Assembly (NCBI RefSeq): GCF_000011085.1
Contig: NC_006396.1
Span: 2,294,001 to 2,358,000, forward strand
Length of the DNA: 64,000 bases
Origin: Haloarcula marismortui ATCC 43049
GTDB taxonomy: Archaea; Halobacteriota; Halobacteria; Halobacteriales; Haloarculaceae
Direction of reading: 5' to 3'
Part shown: in pieces, positions 23,918 through 32,038 of the stretch
How the letters are laid out: each line of letters begins with the position of its first letter
Numbering within the stretch: the stretch's first letter is position 1
Notes under the pieces: generated by a model
Database searches by the model: none
Told to the model about the DNA's origin: nothing
The model's input: the letters and a program-made list of their open reading frames with translations, nothing else
Translations under genes and position numbers: made by a program

Positions 23918-25999
23918 ATGTCATCTATACTCCAGACGACCACGCGCCCGACGTTCTGGCGTATCGGCGACGTGGGGAAGGCGCTGTTTTACTATCTGGC
24001 AGCGCTTGCTGTCATCGTCTTTCTGTACGGTGTGTACAACCGCGTCACCCGCTATGCCAAGGGCAGCGAGGACCCATTTGAGCGACTGGACGAACTGCCC
24101 CAGCGGACGGTTGCGGCGGCGCAGTTAGCGCTGTCAAATCGGAAGCAGTTGGACCGCGACACCGTCGCTGGCGTGATGCACGCGTTCATCGTCTGGGGCT
24201 TTCTGACGCTGCTCATCGGAACGACGATTCTGGGTATCGATATCGACTTCTATCGGCCGCTGACCGGTGAGTCCTTCTTCGTCGGCCGGTTCTACCTCTC
24301 CTATTCGTTTGTCATGGACGCGATGGGGCTGCTGTTCGTCGTCGGCGTCGGTGTCGCGCTGTGGCGACGCTACGGCCGCAAGCTAGACCGCCTCCACGAC
24401 CGCCACACGTCCCGCGAGGATGACCTGTTTCTCGGCTCGTTGTTCGTGCTGGGTGTCGGCGGCTACCTCACTGAAGGCGTTCGGATTCTCGGGACCTCGA
24501 CGGTCCGAGATGTCTCCTTCGAGACGGTGAGCTTCGTCGGCTGGTCAGTCAAAGAAGTGCTCGTCATGGCCGGGATGACACCGGAGATGGCAGCGGGTGC
24601 GTACCCCTTTGTCTGGTGGAGCCACTCGCTCGTTGCGCTGTGGTTCGTCGCCTGGATACCCTACGCGAAGCCGTTCCACATGCTCTCGTCCTTTGCCAAC
24701 CTTGTCGCCCGCGATGAGAAGGCCGGGGTGCGACTGCCCGGCGTGCCAAGCGACGCGAGTCCCGAGGAGATTGGCCCCAGCGACATCGACGACTTCTCCT
24801 GGAAACAGTTGCTCGACCACGACGCCTGCACCAAGTGTGGCCGGTGTTCGTCGGTCTGTCCGGCGAAAGCCTCCGGGCGGCCGCTGGACCCGCGAAACGT
24901 CATTCTGGACCTGAAACGCTACCGCGAAGAGCGTGACGCCGGCGGCGAGGACGTGCCGATCATCGCCGACGGCGGGACTTCGGTCATCGATGCTCACACG
25001 ATGGAGTCCTGCATGTCCTGTATGGCCTGTATGGACGCCTGTCCGGTCGACATCGAACACGTCACGCAGTTCACCGAGATGAACCGTCGGCTCACCGAGG
25101 CCGGCGAGATGGATGAACACGTGCAGGACGCGATGATGAACGTGTTCCAGCACGGCAACACCTTCGGCGACCCCGAGCGCGCCCGGCCGGACTGGACTGA
25201 GGACCTCGACTTCGAGGTGCCGGACGCTCGCGACGAACCGGTCGAATACATCTGGTACGTCGGCGACTACCCCAGCTACGATGAGCGAAACCAGAAAATC
25301 GCGCAGGCGCTGGCTCGCGTCTTCGAGGCCGCCGACGTTGATTATGGCATCCTCTACGAGGCCGAACAGACCGACGGCAACGACGTGCGCCGCGTCGGCG
25401 AGGAGGGCCTCTACGAGATGCTCGTCGAGGACAACGCCGAGGCGATTCTGGACTGTGAGTTCGAGTCCATCGTCACGACGGACCCCCACGCCTACAACAC
25501 GTTCATGAACGAGTACCCCGAGTTCGAGGCCTGCGAGTGGGGCGAAGACGACGTGTTCCACTACACGCAGGTCGTCGCCGACCTCGCCAGTGCCGGCGCG
25601 CTCGGCCTCGCCGGGACCGAACTCGACTACACCGTCACCTACCACGACCCCTGCCACCTCGGGCGGTACAACGGCGAGTTCGAGGCCCCGCGGGACCTCA
25701 TCCGCGCCACCGGCGCTGACCTCCACGAGATGCCCCGGAACAGGGACGACTCCTTCTGTTGTGGCGGTGGCGGCGGCGGTCTCTGGATGGACCTCGAAGA
25801 AGAGACGAAACCCAGCGAGGAACGCCTGCGCGAGGCCCTCGAAGACACCGAAGCGGGCGCGGCCGTCGAGAAGTTCGTCGTCGCCTGCCCGATGTGCATG
25901 ACGATGTACGAGGACGGGCGCAAAACCGGCGGCTACGAGGAGGACCTCGAAATCGTCGGCGTCACAGAACTGCTGGCTGAGGCCGTCAGCGAGAGCTGA
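23918..25999 (+). CDS. Membrane Fe-S oxidoreductase (HdrDE/NarI-like N-terminus, two 4Fe-4S, CCG domain)
   Basis: The 693-aa protein has an N-terminal membrane domain of about five helices resembling the nitrate reductase gamma/HdrE cytochrome b subunit (residues about 20-250). Two ferredoxin-type clusters follow: CTKCGRCSSVCPAK (from about 304) and CMSCMACMDACPV (from about 365). The C-terminal half has two CCG (DUF224) units. The second is complete, with DPCHLGRYNG, SFCCGGGGGG and ACPMCMTMY. The first (about 445-520) has GDYPSYDER and EAEQTDGNDVRR where Cys residues are usual, so it has lost its cluster ligands. It likely passes electrons between quinone and a soluble dehydrogenase. Partner unknown. 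Confidence 0.88.
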   Translation: MSSILQTTTRPTFWRIGDVGKALFYYLAALAVIVFLYGVYNRVTRYAKGSEDPFERLDELPQRTVAAAQLALSNRKQLDRDTVAGVMHAFIVWGFLTLLIGTTILGIDIDFYRPLTGESFFVGRFYLSYSFVMDAMGLLFVVGVGVALWRRYGRKLDRLHDRHTSREDDLFLGSLFVLGVGGYLTEGVRILGTSTVRDVSFETVSFVGWSVKEVLVMAGMTPEMAAGAYPFVWWSHSLVALWFVAWIPYAKPFHMLSSFANLVARDEKAGVRLPGVPSDASPEEIGPSDIDDFSWKQLLDHDACTKCGRCSSVCPAKASGRPLDPRNVILDLKRYREERDAGGEDVPIIADGGTSVIDAHTMESCMSCMACMDACPVDIEHVTQFTEMNRRLTEAGEMDEHVQDAMMNVFQHGNTFGDPERARPDWTEDLDFEVPDARDEPVEYIWYVGDYPSYDERNQKIAQALARVFEAADVDYGILYEAEQTDGNDVRRVGEEGLYEMLVEDNAEAILDCEFESIVTTDPHAYNTFMNEYPEFEACEWGEDDVFHYTQVVADLASAGALGLAGTELDYTVTYHDPCHLGRYNGEFEAPRDLIRATGADLHEMPRNRDDSFCCGGGGGGLWMDLEEETKPSEERLREALEDTEAGAAVEKFVVACPMCMTMYEDGRKTGGYEEDLEIVGVTELLAEAVSES

Positions 26000-26000
26000 G

Positions 26001-26750
26001 TTACAGCCGTTCACAGACCTGTTTCCCGCTCACAACCTCGGGGATTATGACCTCGTCGGCCCCGACGCGACGGGCCACGGTCTCGTCCTGCCGGTCGCCG
26101 GCTCGAACGATGAGGTGGACCGTGGGCGCGAGCTGGCTCGCCAGCACCGCTATCTGGATATTCGCGTTCGTATCATCTATTGCGCCGATAACCGTATCGG
26201 CTCGCTTGACACCCGCATCTGTCAGCGCGTCCTCGCGGCTCGCGTCGGCCTCCAGCGCGAGGTGGCCGTCGTCAAGCGCCCGTTCGTACTGTTCCATCTG
26301 CTGTTCGATGACGACCACTCGGGTATCCGTGTCGTCTATCTGCTCCGCGACGGTCTGTCCGAACGTCCCGTAGCCACAGACGACGACGTGGTCGTCCAGT
26401 TCCTTGATTCGCTGTGCGATTTGCATGCGTGTGAGTTCCGTCTGAATCTGGCCGCCGAAGGCCGCCGACAGCGCTGTTTCGCCGGTCCACAGCCCGGCGA
26501 CGACGAGACCAGTAAGCACTACGATGGCGTAGCCCTTGACCAGCCTCGCGGGCCCGTCGTGGCTCTGAAAGTGGAGTTCGATGCTCGTGGGGTCGAGCAG
26601 CCAGAACAGCGCGTTGACGACGCCGACCCCGCCAAACGTGACAAAACCGGCCACGCCGGCGACGACCAGCCCGACGAACGCGAGAACCGGTTTCAAGAGT
26701 TGCCGGAGCAACGACCGGTCCGTGTCTGCACTGCTGTCGCTGCGTTCCAT
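26001..26750 (-). CDS. Potassium-channel-like protein with TrkA-N (RCK) domain
   Basis: The 249-aa protein has two hydrophobic helices (about residues 20-48 and 72-93) and then a Rossmann RCK/TrkA-N domain beginning DDHVVVCGYGTFGQTVAEQI, with the nucleotide loop GYGTFG and downstream ADASREDALTDAGV. In channels of this family the helices flank a TVGYG selectivity filter. Here the inter-helix stretch is DPTSIELHFQSHDGPARL and has no such motif. It may be a regulatory subunit or a non-channel relative. It is convergent with the Fe-S gene; the stops are 1 bp apart. Confidence 0.82.
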   Translation of the reverse strand: MERSDSSADTDRSLLRQLLKPVLAFVGLVVAGVAGFVTFGGVGVVNALFWLLDPTSIELHFQSHDGPARLVKGYAIVVLTGLVVAGLWTGETALSAAFGGQIQTELTRMQIAQRIKELDDHVVVCGYGTFGQTVAEQIDDTDTRVVVIEQQMEQYERALDDGHLALEADASREDALTDAGVKRADTVIGAIDDTNANIQIAVLASQLAPTVHLIVRAGDRQDETVARRVGADEVIIPEVVSGKQVCERL

Positions 26751-26822
26751 TGCTGTAGCTGTCTACCGAAGGTCGCGGCACAGCGCCGCCGAAACCGACG
26801 CTGGCGTGGTTCGCCGCCGAGG

Positions 26823-26960
26823 TCAGTCTGTCAGCGTCTCGGCGGGAGTTGTGTGTGGCTCCGCGGCGGACGCGACATCGCCGCGGTCCGTGTTCGGCAC
26901 GTGGTTCCGGTTCGGGTAGACCCGTTTGACGCAGTCAGCACAATTGGTGACAAGTACCAT
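26823..26960 (-). CDS. Possible 45-aa Cys-pair microprotein
   Basis: A short frame runs from ATG 26960 to TGA 26823. The protein reads MVLVTNCADCVKRVYPNRNH and continues with a hydrophilic, Thr/Ala-rich tail. One CxxC is present, so zinc binding would need a dimer or other ligands. It lies in an otherwise gene-free stretch between the TrkA-like gene and the CinA-N gene. An AT-rich stretch upstream on the minus strand (26965-27055) could carry its promoter. The short length leaves real doubt. Confidence 0.45.
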   Translation of the reverse strand: MVLVTNCADCVKRVYPNRNHVPNTDRGDVASAAEPHTTPAETLTD

Positions 26961-27139
26961 GTTAAACAGTCAGCGGAGCTGCCATATGTATGTTGCCGGA
27001 ATATGGCTAGACCAAATATAATGGCATAATATACCATCAATATGTATCCAGGTGCGAGACTGGTGGTCGCATCGGATACCCAACCTGTCACTGCAAGCCA
27101 GCCAAACGCTTAACGCCACCAGACTCTCACAGCGAGATA
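26961..27139. other. AT-rich intergenic region with divergent promoters
   Basis: This gap separates the 45-aa ORF from the CinA-N gene. It is AT-rich at 26985-27050 (words such as ATATAATGGC and ATAATATACC). CTTAAC at 27109-27114 lies 26-31 nt before the ATG at 27140 and is the probable TATA box of that gene. No other structure stands out. Confidence 0.45.
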
Positions 27140-27868
27140 ATGGAGGTCGCACTGCTCACGGTCGGTGACGAACTGCTCGCTGGCGACACGGAGAACACGA
27201 ACGCGTCGTGGCTGGGCCGCCAGCTTACCGCTGCCGGTGCAAGCGTCACCCGGGTTCTGACGATTCCTGACGACGAGGCGGTTATCGCCGACGCCGTGGC
27301 GCGGTATCACGACGCCTTCGACGCGGTCATCGTCACTGGGGGCATCGGCGGGACCCCCGACGACATCACGAAGGCCGCCGTGGCGCGGGCGTTCGGCCGC
27401 GACCTCGTCGTGCCCGACGACGTACGGGCACATCTCGAAGCAAAGGCCGAGCGCTTTGCCGACGATAACCCCAAGATGGTGGACCGCTACGACATGGACC
27501 TTGACCTTGACGCGTGGGCGTCGGTTCCCGAAGGTGGGCAGGCACTGCTGACCGACGAGAGCTTCGCCGCCGGCTGTGTCATCGACCGCGTGTACGTCCT
27601 GCCGGGCATCCCTGAAGAGCTGAAAGCGATGTACGAGACCATCGCCGACGAGTTCGACGGCGACCGGACGACAGAGACGATTCACACGCCTGCACCTGAA
27701 GGGGCGCTGGTGACCCACATCACGGCGGCCCGCGAGCAGTTCGAGGTAGCTGTCGGAAGCTATCCGCGCAAGGACGACGCGCCGGGACGGGTGAAGATTA
27801 CCGGCGACGACCCGGCGACCGTCGCCGACGCGGCGGCCTGGCTCCGCGATCGAATCGAGACGGAGTAG
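27140..27868 (+). CDS. CinA N-terminal (MoCF-like) protein
   Basis: The 242-aa protein has the molybdopterin-binding-like CinA-N domain: VALLTVGDELLAGDTENTNA at the start and VIVTGGIGGTPDDITKAAVA (the GGIGPT-D-type loop). Later motifs such as VLPGIPEELKAMYE are typical. The C-terminal NMN-amidase domain of bacterial CinA is absent. Related proteins hydrolyse ADP-ribose or NAD intermediates; in archaea the role is less certain. A leaderless start is supported by the TATA-like CTTAAC at 27109. Confidence 0.88.
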   Translation: MEVALLTVGDELLAGDTENTNASWLGRQLTAAGASVTRVLTIPDDEAVIADAVARYHDAFDAVIVTGGIGGTPDDITKAAVARAFGRDLVVPDDVRAHLEAKAERFADDNPKMVDRYDMDLDLDAWASVPEGGQALLTDESFAAGCVIDRVYVLPGIPEELKAMYETIADEFDGDRTTETIHTPAPEGALVTHITAAREQFEVAVGSYPRKDDAPGRVKITGDDPATVADAAAWLRDRIETE

Positions 27869-27914
27869 GTCGGTAAGCGGTGGGTTCATGCCGGCCACGG
27901 ACTGAACTGGCAGT

Positions 27915-28895
27915 ATGAACCTGACACAGCGCCCGCGCCGACTGCGAACCGACGGCGTGCGACCGCTGGTGCGTGAAACGGAGCTTACAGCGTCGGACCT
28001 CATCGCGCCGGTGTTCGTCGACGCGACGACCGACGAGCGCGTCCCCATCGAGACGATGCCGGGCCACGAGCGCGTCCCTATCGAGGAGGCGGTCGATCGC
28101 GTCGAGGAGGTCCTCGAAACCGGCGTCGAAGCGGTGATGCTGTTCGGTATCCCGGAGTCGAAGGACGAACGCGGGAGCCGTGCCTGGGCTGAGGACGGTG
28201 TCGTGCAGGAGGCGACCCGCCGGATTTCCGGTGAAACCGACGCCTACGTCATCACCGACGTGTGCCTCTGTGAGTACACCGACCACGGCCACTGTGGCGT
28301 TCTCGAAGATGGCGCTGCCGAGAACCCGCGGCTGACGGTTCGCAACGACGAGACACTCGACCTGCTGGGGAAAATCGCCGCGAGCCACGCCGCGGCCGGA
28401 GCCGACATGGTCGCGCCCTCGGGCATGATAGACGGTATGGTCGGCGCGATTCGGACGGCTCTCGATGCCGATGGCTTTGACGACGTGGCTATCATGAGCT
28501 ACGCCGCGAAGTACGAGTCGGCTTTCTACGGCCCGTTCCGGGACGCCGCGGACGGCGCGCCGGCCTTCGGCGACCGGCGGCACTACCAGATGGACCCCGC
28601 AAACGCACGCGAGGCCAGCCGCGAGGTCGACCTCGACGTCGAGCAGGGCGCAGACGTGCTGATGGTCAAGCCCGCTCTGCCGTATCTGGATATCGTCAAG
28701 GAGGTCCGGGAGTCCTACGACCACCCCGTTGCCGCCTATAACGTCTCCGGTGAATACGCCATGTTACACGCCGCCGCCGAGAAGGGCTGGCTCGACCTCG
28801 AAGCGGTCGCCTATGAGTCGCTGCTGTCCATCAAGCGGGCCGGTGCAGACCTGATTCTGACCTACTTCGCAGAGGACCTCGCCGACGAACTCTGA
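27915..28895 (+). CDS. hemB: Delta-aminolevulinic acid dehydratase (porphobilinogen synthase)
   Basis: The 326-aa enzyme condenses two 5-aminolevulinate molecules to porphobilinogen, the first common tetrapyrrole step. Visible motifs are the zinc-binding Cys cluster [14 protein letters not shown] (about 115-128), the Schiff-base lysine in [14 protein letters not shown], and the second active lysine in [14 protein letters not shown]. Length is normal. It follows the CinA-N gene by about 46 bp. The product feeds heme, siroheme and cobalamin, so it supports the siroheme nitrite reductase further along. Confidence 0.96.
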   Translation: MNLTQRPRRLRTDGVRPLVRETELTASDLIAPVFVDATTDERVPIETMPGHERVPIEEAVDRVEEVLETGVEAVMLFGIPESKDERGSRAWAEDGVVQEATRRISGETDAYVITDVCLCEYTDHGHCGVLEDGAAENPRLTVRNDETLDLLGKIAASHAAAGADMVAPSGMIDGMVGAIRTALDADGFDDVAIMSYAAKYESAFYGPFRDAADGAPAFGDRRHYQMDPANAREASREVDLDVEQGADVLMVKPALPYLDIVKEVRESYDHPVAAYNVSGEYAMLHAAAEKGWLDLEAVAYESLLSIKRAGADLILTYFAEDLADEL

Positions 28896-28998
28896 GCGGG
28901 GCTATTTCCCGTGTGTCCCCGTTTGAACCGCGCTGGTGGAGCGTTCCGGCGAGCGACAGGTCCCTAACCTATTCATGTGCCAGGGGCGGAGTGGGCGT

Positions 28999-29712
28999 AT
29001 GCAGCGACAGTCCCTCCTCGTGGCGGTTGTCGCCGCGATTGCGCTGCTGTCGTTCAGCGTCGGCGCTGCGAGTCTCGACGCTGCAACCGGGTCCGACCAG
29101 GCGGAGATGACCCGTGACGACAGCGAGATCGACGACCCCGACGGACAGGGCCTCAGCGACCCGCCGGGTAGCATCGACCCGCCCGAAAGCGAAAACGGCG
29201 CTCGCGCGCTGCTGCCGAGTGTCCCCGCGCCGGCGGTCGGTGCGCTCGCCGTCGGCCTCGCAGTCGGGCTCGCAGTACTCTGGCGACTGGCCGGCCAGAG
29301 CCGGACAATCGACGAAACGGGCGGCGAGACGCCGGCCGTCGCAACGGCGGAATCCGCGCGGCAGCCGTCGCATAGCGCTGCCGAGATCGATATTCCGCTC
29401 ACAAACGACGTGTACCGCGCGTGGGCTGCCCTCGAACACGCAGTGGCCCCGGAGCGCCGTTCCTCGACGCCACAGGACATCGAGGCGGACGCGACGGCTG
29501 CCGGTGCCGACCCCGACGCTGTCGCCTCGCTCAGGTCGGTGTTCGAGCGGGTTCGCTACGGCCGAGACCAGCCGGACGCAGATCTGGAATCGCAGGCCCG
29601 CGAGGCGCTGGAACGAGCGACCGACGACACGGACGACATCGTGGCGAATCCCGACGACGTGGCTTCTGAGAACAAAGACGCAAACGAGTCCGCAGGGGAG
29701 GCCAACACGTGA
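28999..29712 (+). CDS. DUF4129-type membrane protein
   Basis: The start ATG at 28999 gives MQRQSLLVAVVAAIALLSFS, a signal-like N-terminus. An acidic extracellular loop (about 30-70) follows, then a single membrane segment (APAVGALAVGLAVGLAVLWR), then a cytoplasmic domain with DVYRAWAALEHAVAP, the DUF4129 motif (V-x-x-A-[WY]). This family pairs with transglutaminase-like and DUF58 proteins in a presumed cell-surface assembly system. The gene overlaps the next by 4 bp (GTGA). A basal function is not known. Confidence 0.85.
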   Translation: MQRQSLLVAVVAAIALLSFSVGAASLDAATGSDQAEMTRDDSEIDDPDGQGLSDPPGSIDPPESENGARALLPSVPAPAVGALAVGLAVGLAVLWRLAGQSRTIDETGGETPAVATAESARQPSHSAAEIDIPLTNDVYRAWAALEHAVAPERRSSTPQDIEADATAAGADPDAVASLRSVFERVRYGRDQPDADLESQAREALERATDDTDDIVANPDDVASENKDANESAGEANT

Positions 29713-30236
29713 CACTGCGCCGGGTTCCGCTGGCGCTCGGCCTCGTCGCGACAGCCATCGGCCTCGGCCTCGCCGCGCTCGGCGCGCCGCTGTTGCCCTC
29801 GGGCGCTGTCTCGGACCTCCCGATACTCGCGGTCGCCGTCTTCGCTGGCGGTGTCGCACTGCTGGCGCTCCTCGTTCGCTCCCTCGACAGCGACCGGGGC
29901 GTGGCGCTCCCGGACACTGACAGCCAGTACGTCACGGTCCCCGGCGACGATGTTGACGAGGCGCTTGGTGCTGGGGCCGGACAAGAGGCAATCCGGCAAC
30001 GCGTCGAAGGGGTCGCAGTCACCGTCCTCCAGCGTGACGGCCTCTCGCCCGAGGCGGCGAAGACGGCGCTACGCTCGGGCACATGGACAGACAGGGAACA
30101 GGCCCGGAAGCTGTTCGACGGCACACCGATATCGCTCAGGGCGCGGCTGTCCGGGTGGCTCTCCGGTTTTCATCCGTTCCAGCGGCGTGTCGCCCACGCG
30201 ACGGCCGAACTCCGGCAGCGCGACGAGGAGCGATGA
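29709..30236 (+). CDS. DUF7269-like membrane protein
   Basis: The gene uses a GTG start that overlaps the preceding TGA. The 175-aa protein has two N-terminal hydrophobic helices, PLALGLVATAIGLGLAALGA and LAVAVFAGGVALLALLVRSL. A cytoplasmic tail follows with AIRQRVEGVAVTVLQRDGLS and a helical GTWTDREQARKLFD. It always appears, as far as I recall, between DUF4129 and DUF58 genes in haloarchaea; the DUF number is from memory. It overlaps the next gene by 4 bp. Confidence 0.78.
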   Translation: MTLRRVPLALGLVATAIGLGLAALGAPLLPSGAVSDLPILAVAVFAGGVALLALLVRSLDSDRGVALPDTDSQYVTVPGDDVDEALGAGAGQEAIRQRVEGVAVTVLQRDGLSPEAAKTALRSGTWTDREQARKLFDGTPISLRARLSGWLSGFHPFQRRVAHATAELRQRDEER

Positions 30237-31489
30237 GCGAGGTCCACCGCACCGGCCGTTGGTTCGGGCTGGCCGGGGCCGCTCTGGTCGCCGTCGGCGT
30301 CGGGCTGGTGGGCCAGGTCCCTGCGCTCGTGTTGCTGGGCGGGCTCGGCGTCACGCTGAGCGCGTACGACCGCGTCGCCGTCCCGCCGGCAGCGGACATA
30401 TCTATACAGCGGTCCATCACACCGACCGAGCCGGCGCTAGGTGAGCGGGTGACTGTCGCGCTCACCGTCCACAACAACGGGTCACGGACGATTCCGGACC
30501 TCCGGCTCGCTGACGGCGTGCCCAACTCCGTGCGTGTAGTCGAGGGGTCGGCGTCGCTTGGGGCGGCACTACGCCCCGGCGCGTCGACGACAATCACCTA
30601 CGAAATTACCGGGGGAACCGACCGCTGCGTGTTCGACCCGGCGACGGTCGTCGTCAGGGACGTGGTCGGCGTCGTCGCCCGTCGGACGCGCGTCACGGCC
30701 GAACCCGATACGGTCACCTGGGAACAGCCGGCCAGTTCGGCCCTACTCCCGCTGGTTCCGGCGGTGGCCCGCCGGCCCGGAACCGTCCCCGTCGACGAGG
30801 GCGGCGAGGGCCTCTCCTTCTATGCAGTCAGGGAACACCGGTCGAACGACCCGCTCTCGCGCGTCGACTGGAACCAGTACGCCCGGACCGGCGACCTGCG
30901 GACCGTCGAGTTCCGCCGCGAACAGTCGGCGACGGTGGTCGTGGTCGTCGACGCCCGAGCAGCCGCCGCGCTCGCGCCGCGTCCGGACGCCGAGACGGCA
31001 ATCGAGCGGTCGACGATGGCCGCCGTCGCGCTCGTCGAGGGGCTCCCGGAGGACGGCCACGAGGTCGGCGTCGCGGCGTACTCGCCACATGACGCGTGGC
31101 TCGCACCGGGCACGAGCGCCGCCCACCAGCAACAGGCCCGCGACCTGCTCAGGACCGACCGTGCGTTCGCCGCGACATCGGTCACCCGAACACCGGATAC
31201 GACGAAGCTCATCGCACAACTGCCGACGGCGGCGAACATCGTCTTCCTCGGCCCGCTGTGTGACGATGACAGCGAGGCGCTGGTCCGCCGACTCGCCGCC
31301 ACCGGCCACCCGGTGACGGTTCTGAGTCCCGACCCGACCGCGACGGACACGGCGGGCCACCGGCTGGCGCGGCTCGAACGCCGCGAACGCCTCCGTCGGC
31401 TGCGAGCCGCCGACATCGCCGTCCACGACTGGCCTGCGGCGGAGCCGCTGGAACGAATCACTGAACGGGTCCGGCGGGGTGGCCAATGA
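30233..31489 (+). CDS. DUF58 domain protein (von Willebrand-like)
   Basis: The ATG at 30233 overlaps the upstream TGA. The 418-aa protein has two N-terminal membrane helices (WFGLAGAALVAVGVGLVGQV and LVLLGGLGVTLSAYDRV). A beta-rich extracytoplasmic-like domain follows (ALGERVTVALTVHNNGSRTI). The DUF58 core is YAVREHRSNDPLSRVDWNQY, and then a VWA-like stretch begins VVVVVDARAAAALA. DUF58 proteins usually act with a MoxR ATPase in maturation or surface processes. No MoxR gene is next to it here. It overlaps the next gene by 4 bp. Confidence 0.9.
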   Translation: MSEVHRTGRWFGLAGAALVAVGVGLVGQVPALVLLGGLGVTLSAYDRVAVPPAADISIQRSITPTEPALGERVTVALTVHNNGSRTIPDLRLADGVPNSVRVVEGSASLGAALRPGASTTITYEITGGTDRCVFDPATVVVRDVVGVVARRTRVTAEPDTVTWEQPASSALLPLVPAVARRPGTVPVDEGGEGLSFYAVREHRSNDPLSRVDWNQYARTGDLRTVEFRREQSATVVVVVDARAAAALAPRPDAETAIERSTMAAVALVEGLPEDGHEVGVAAYSPHDAWLAPGTSAAHQQQARDLLRTDRAFAATSVTRTPDTTKLIAQLPTAANIVFLGPLCDDDSEALVRRLAATGHPVTVLSPDPTATDTAGHRLARLERRERLRRLRAADIAVHDWPAAEPLERITERVRRGGQ

Positions 31490-31968
31490 GCACCCGGACT
31501 GGGGTCGTTTGTGGGAGTGCGGCGCTGGCGGCGAGCGTCGTGACGCTGTTCGTCGCCGGCATCAGCGCCGTCTCGACTGCCGCCGCCCTCGTCGGCGTCG
31601 TGCTGCTCGCCGGCGGGCAACTGATTCAGTCCGGGCGGCTGGTCGACCTCGCCAGCGCGTTGTTGTTTCTGGCGCTGCTGGTCGCCGCGCTTCAGGGGGC
31701 AACGACGACGACGGTGCTGGTCGCCGGCGGTGCGACGGTGCTGGCCTGGACGTTTGCCCATGCGGCTATCGACCTCTATGCGGACCTCGGAACGGCACCC
31801 GGGACGCCCGTCGAACTCACCCACGTCGCAGGAACGACAGGGCTGGTCGGGGGCAGCGTCGTGGTGACGACGCTGCTCTTTCAGCTCGATGTGCCGCCGT
31901 TGTCGCCGCTGGCGCTGGCAAGCGTCGTGCTGGGCGCGATTGCACTGACCGCGGCGCTCAGGCGATAG
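31486..31968 (+). CDS. DUF7519-like polytopic membrane protein
   Basis: The 160-aa protein begins MSTRTGVVCGSAALAASVVT and is almost entirely hydrophobic, with five or six membrane helices (for example ALLFLALLVAALQGATTTTV and GLVGGSVVVTTLLFQLDVPP). Its ATG overlaps the DUF58 stop. The order DUF4129, DUF7269, DUF58 and DUF7519 is a haloarchaeal operon type; the DUF name is from memory. It ends the unit. The next gene is convergent. Confidence 0.8.
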   Translation: MSTRTGVVCGSAALAASVVTLFVAGISAVSTAAALVGVVLLAGGQLIQSGRLVDLASALLFLALLVAALQGATTTTVLVAGGATVLAWTFAHAAIDLYADLGTAPGTPVELTHVAGTTGLVGGSVVVTTLLFQLDVPPLSPLALASVVLGAIALTAALRR

Positions 31969-32038
31969 CGGCCGAGGCTGTTTCGGTCACGGCCGGCTGT
32001 GGCTACTGAGCAGGGTCCTTCTGAGAACGTCGCAGCGA

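Noticed and set aside
24545-26014. Long minus-strand reading frame of 489 codons opposite the Fe-S oxidoreductase gene
   Set aside because: It has no recognisable domain and lies fully antisense to a well-supported gene; GC-rich third positions create such shadows.
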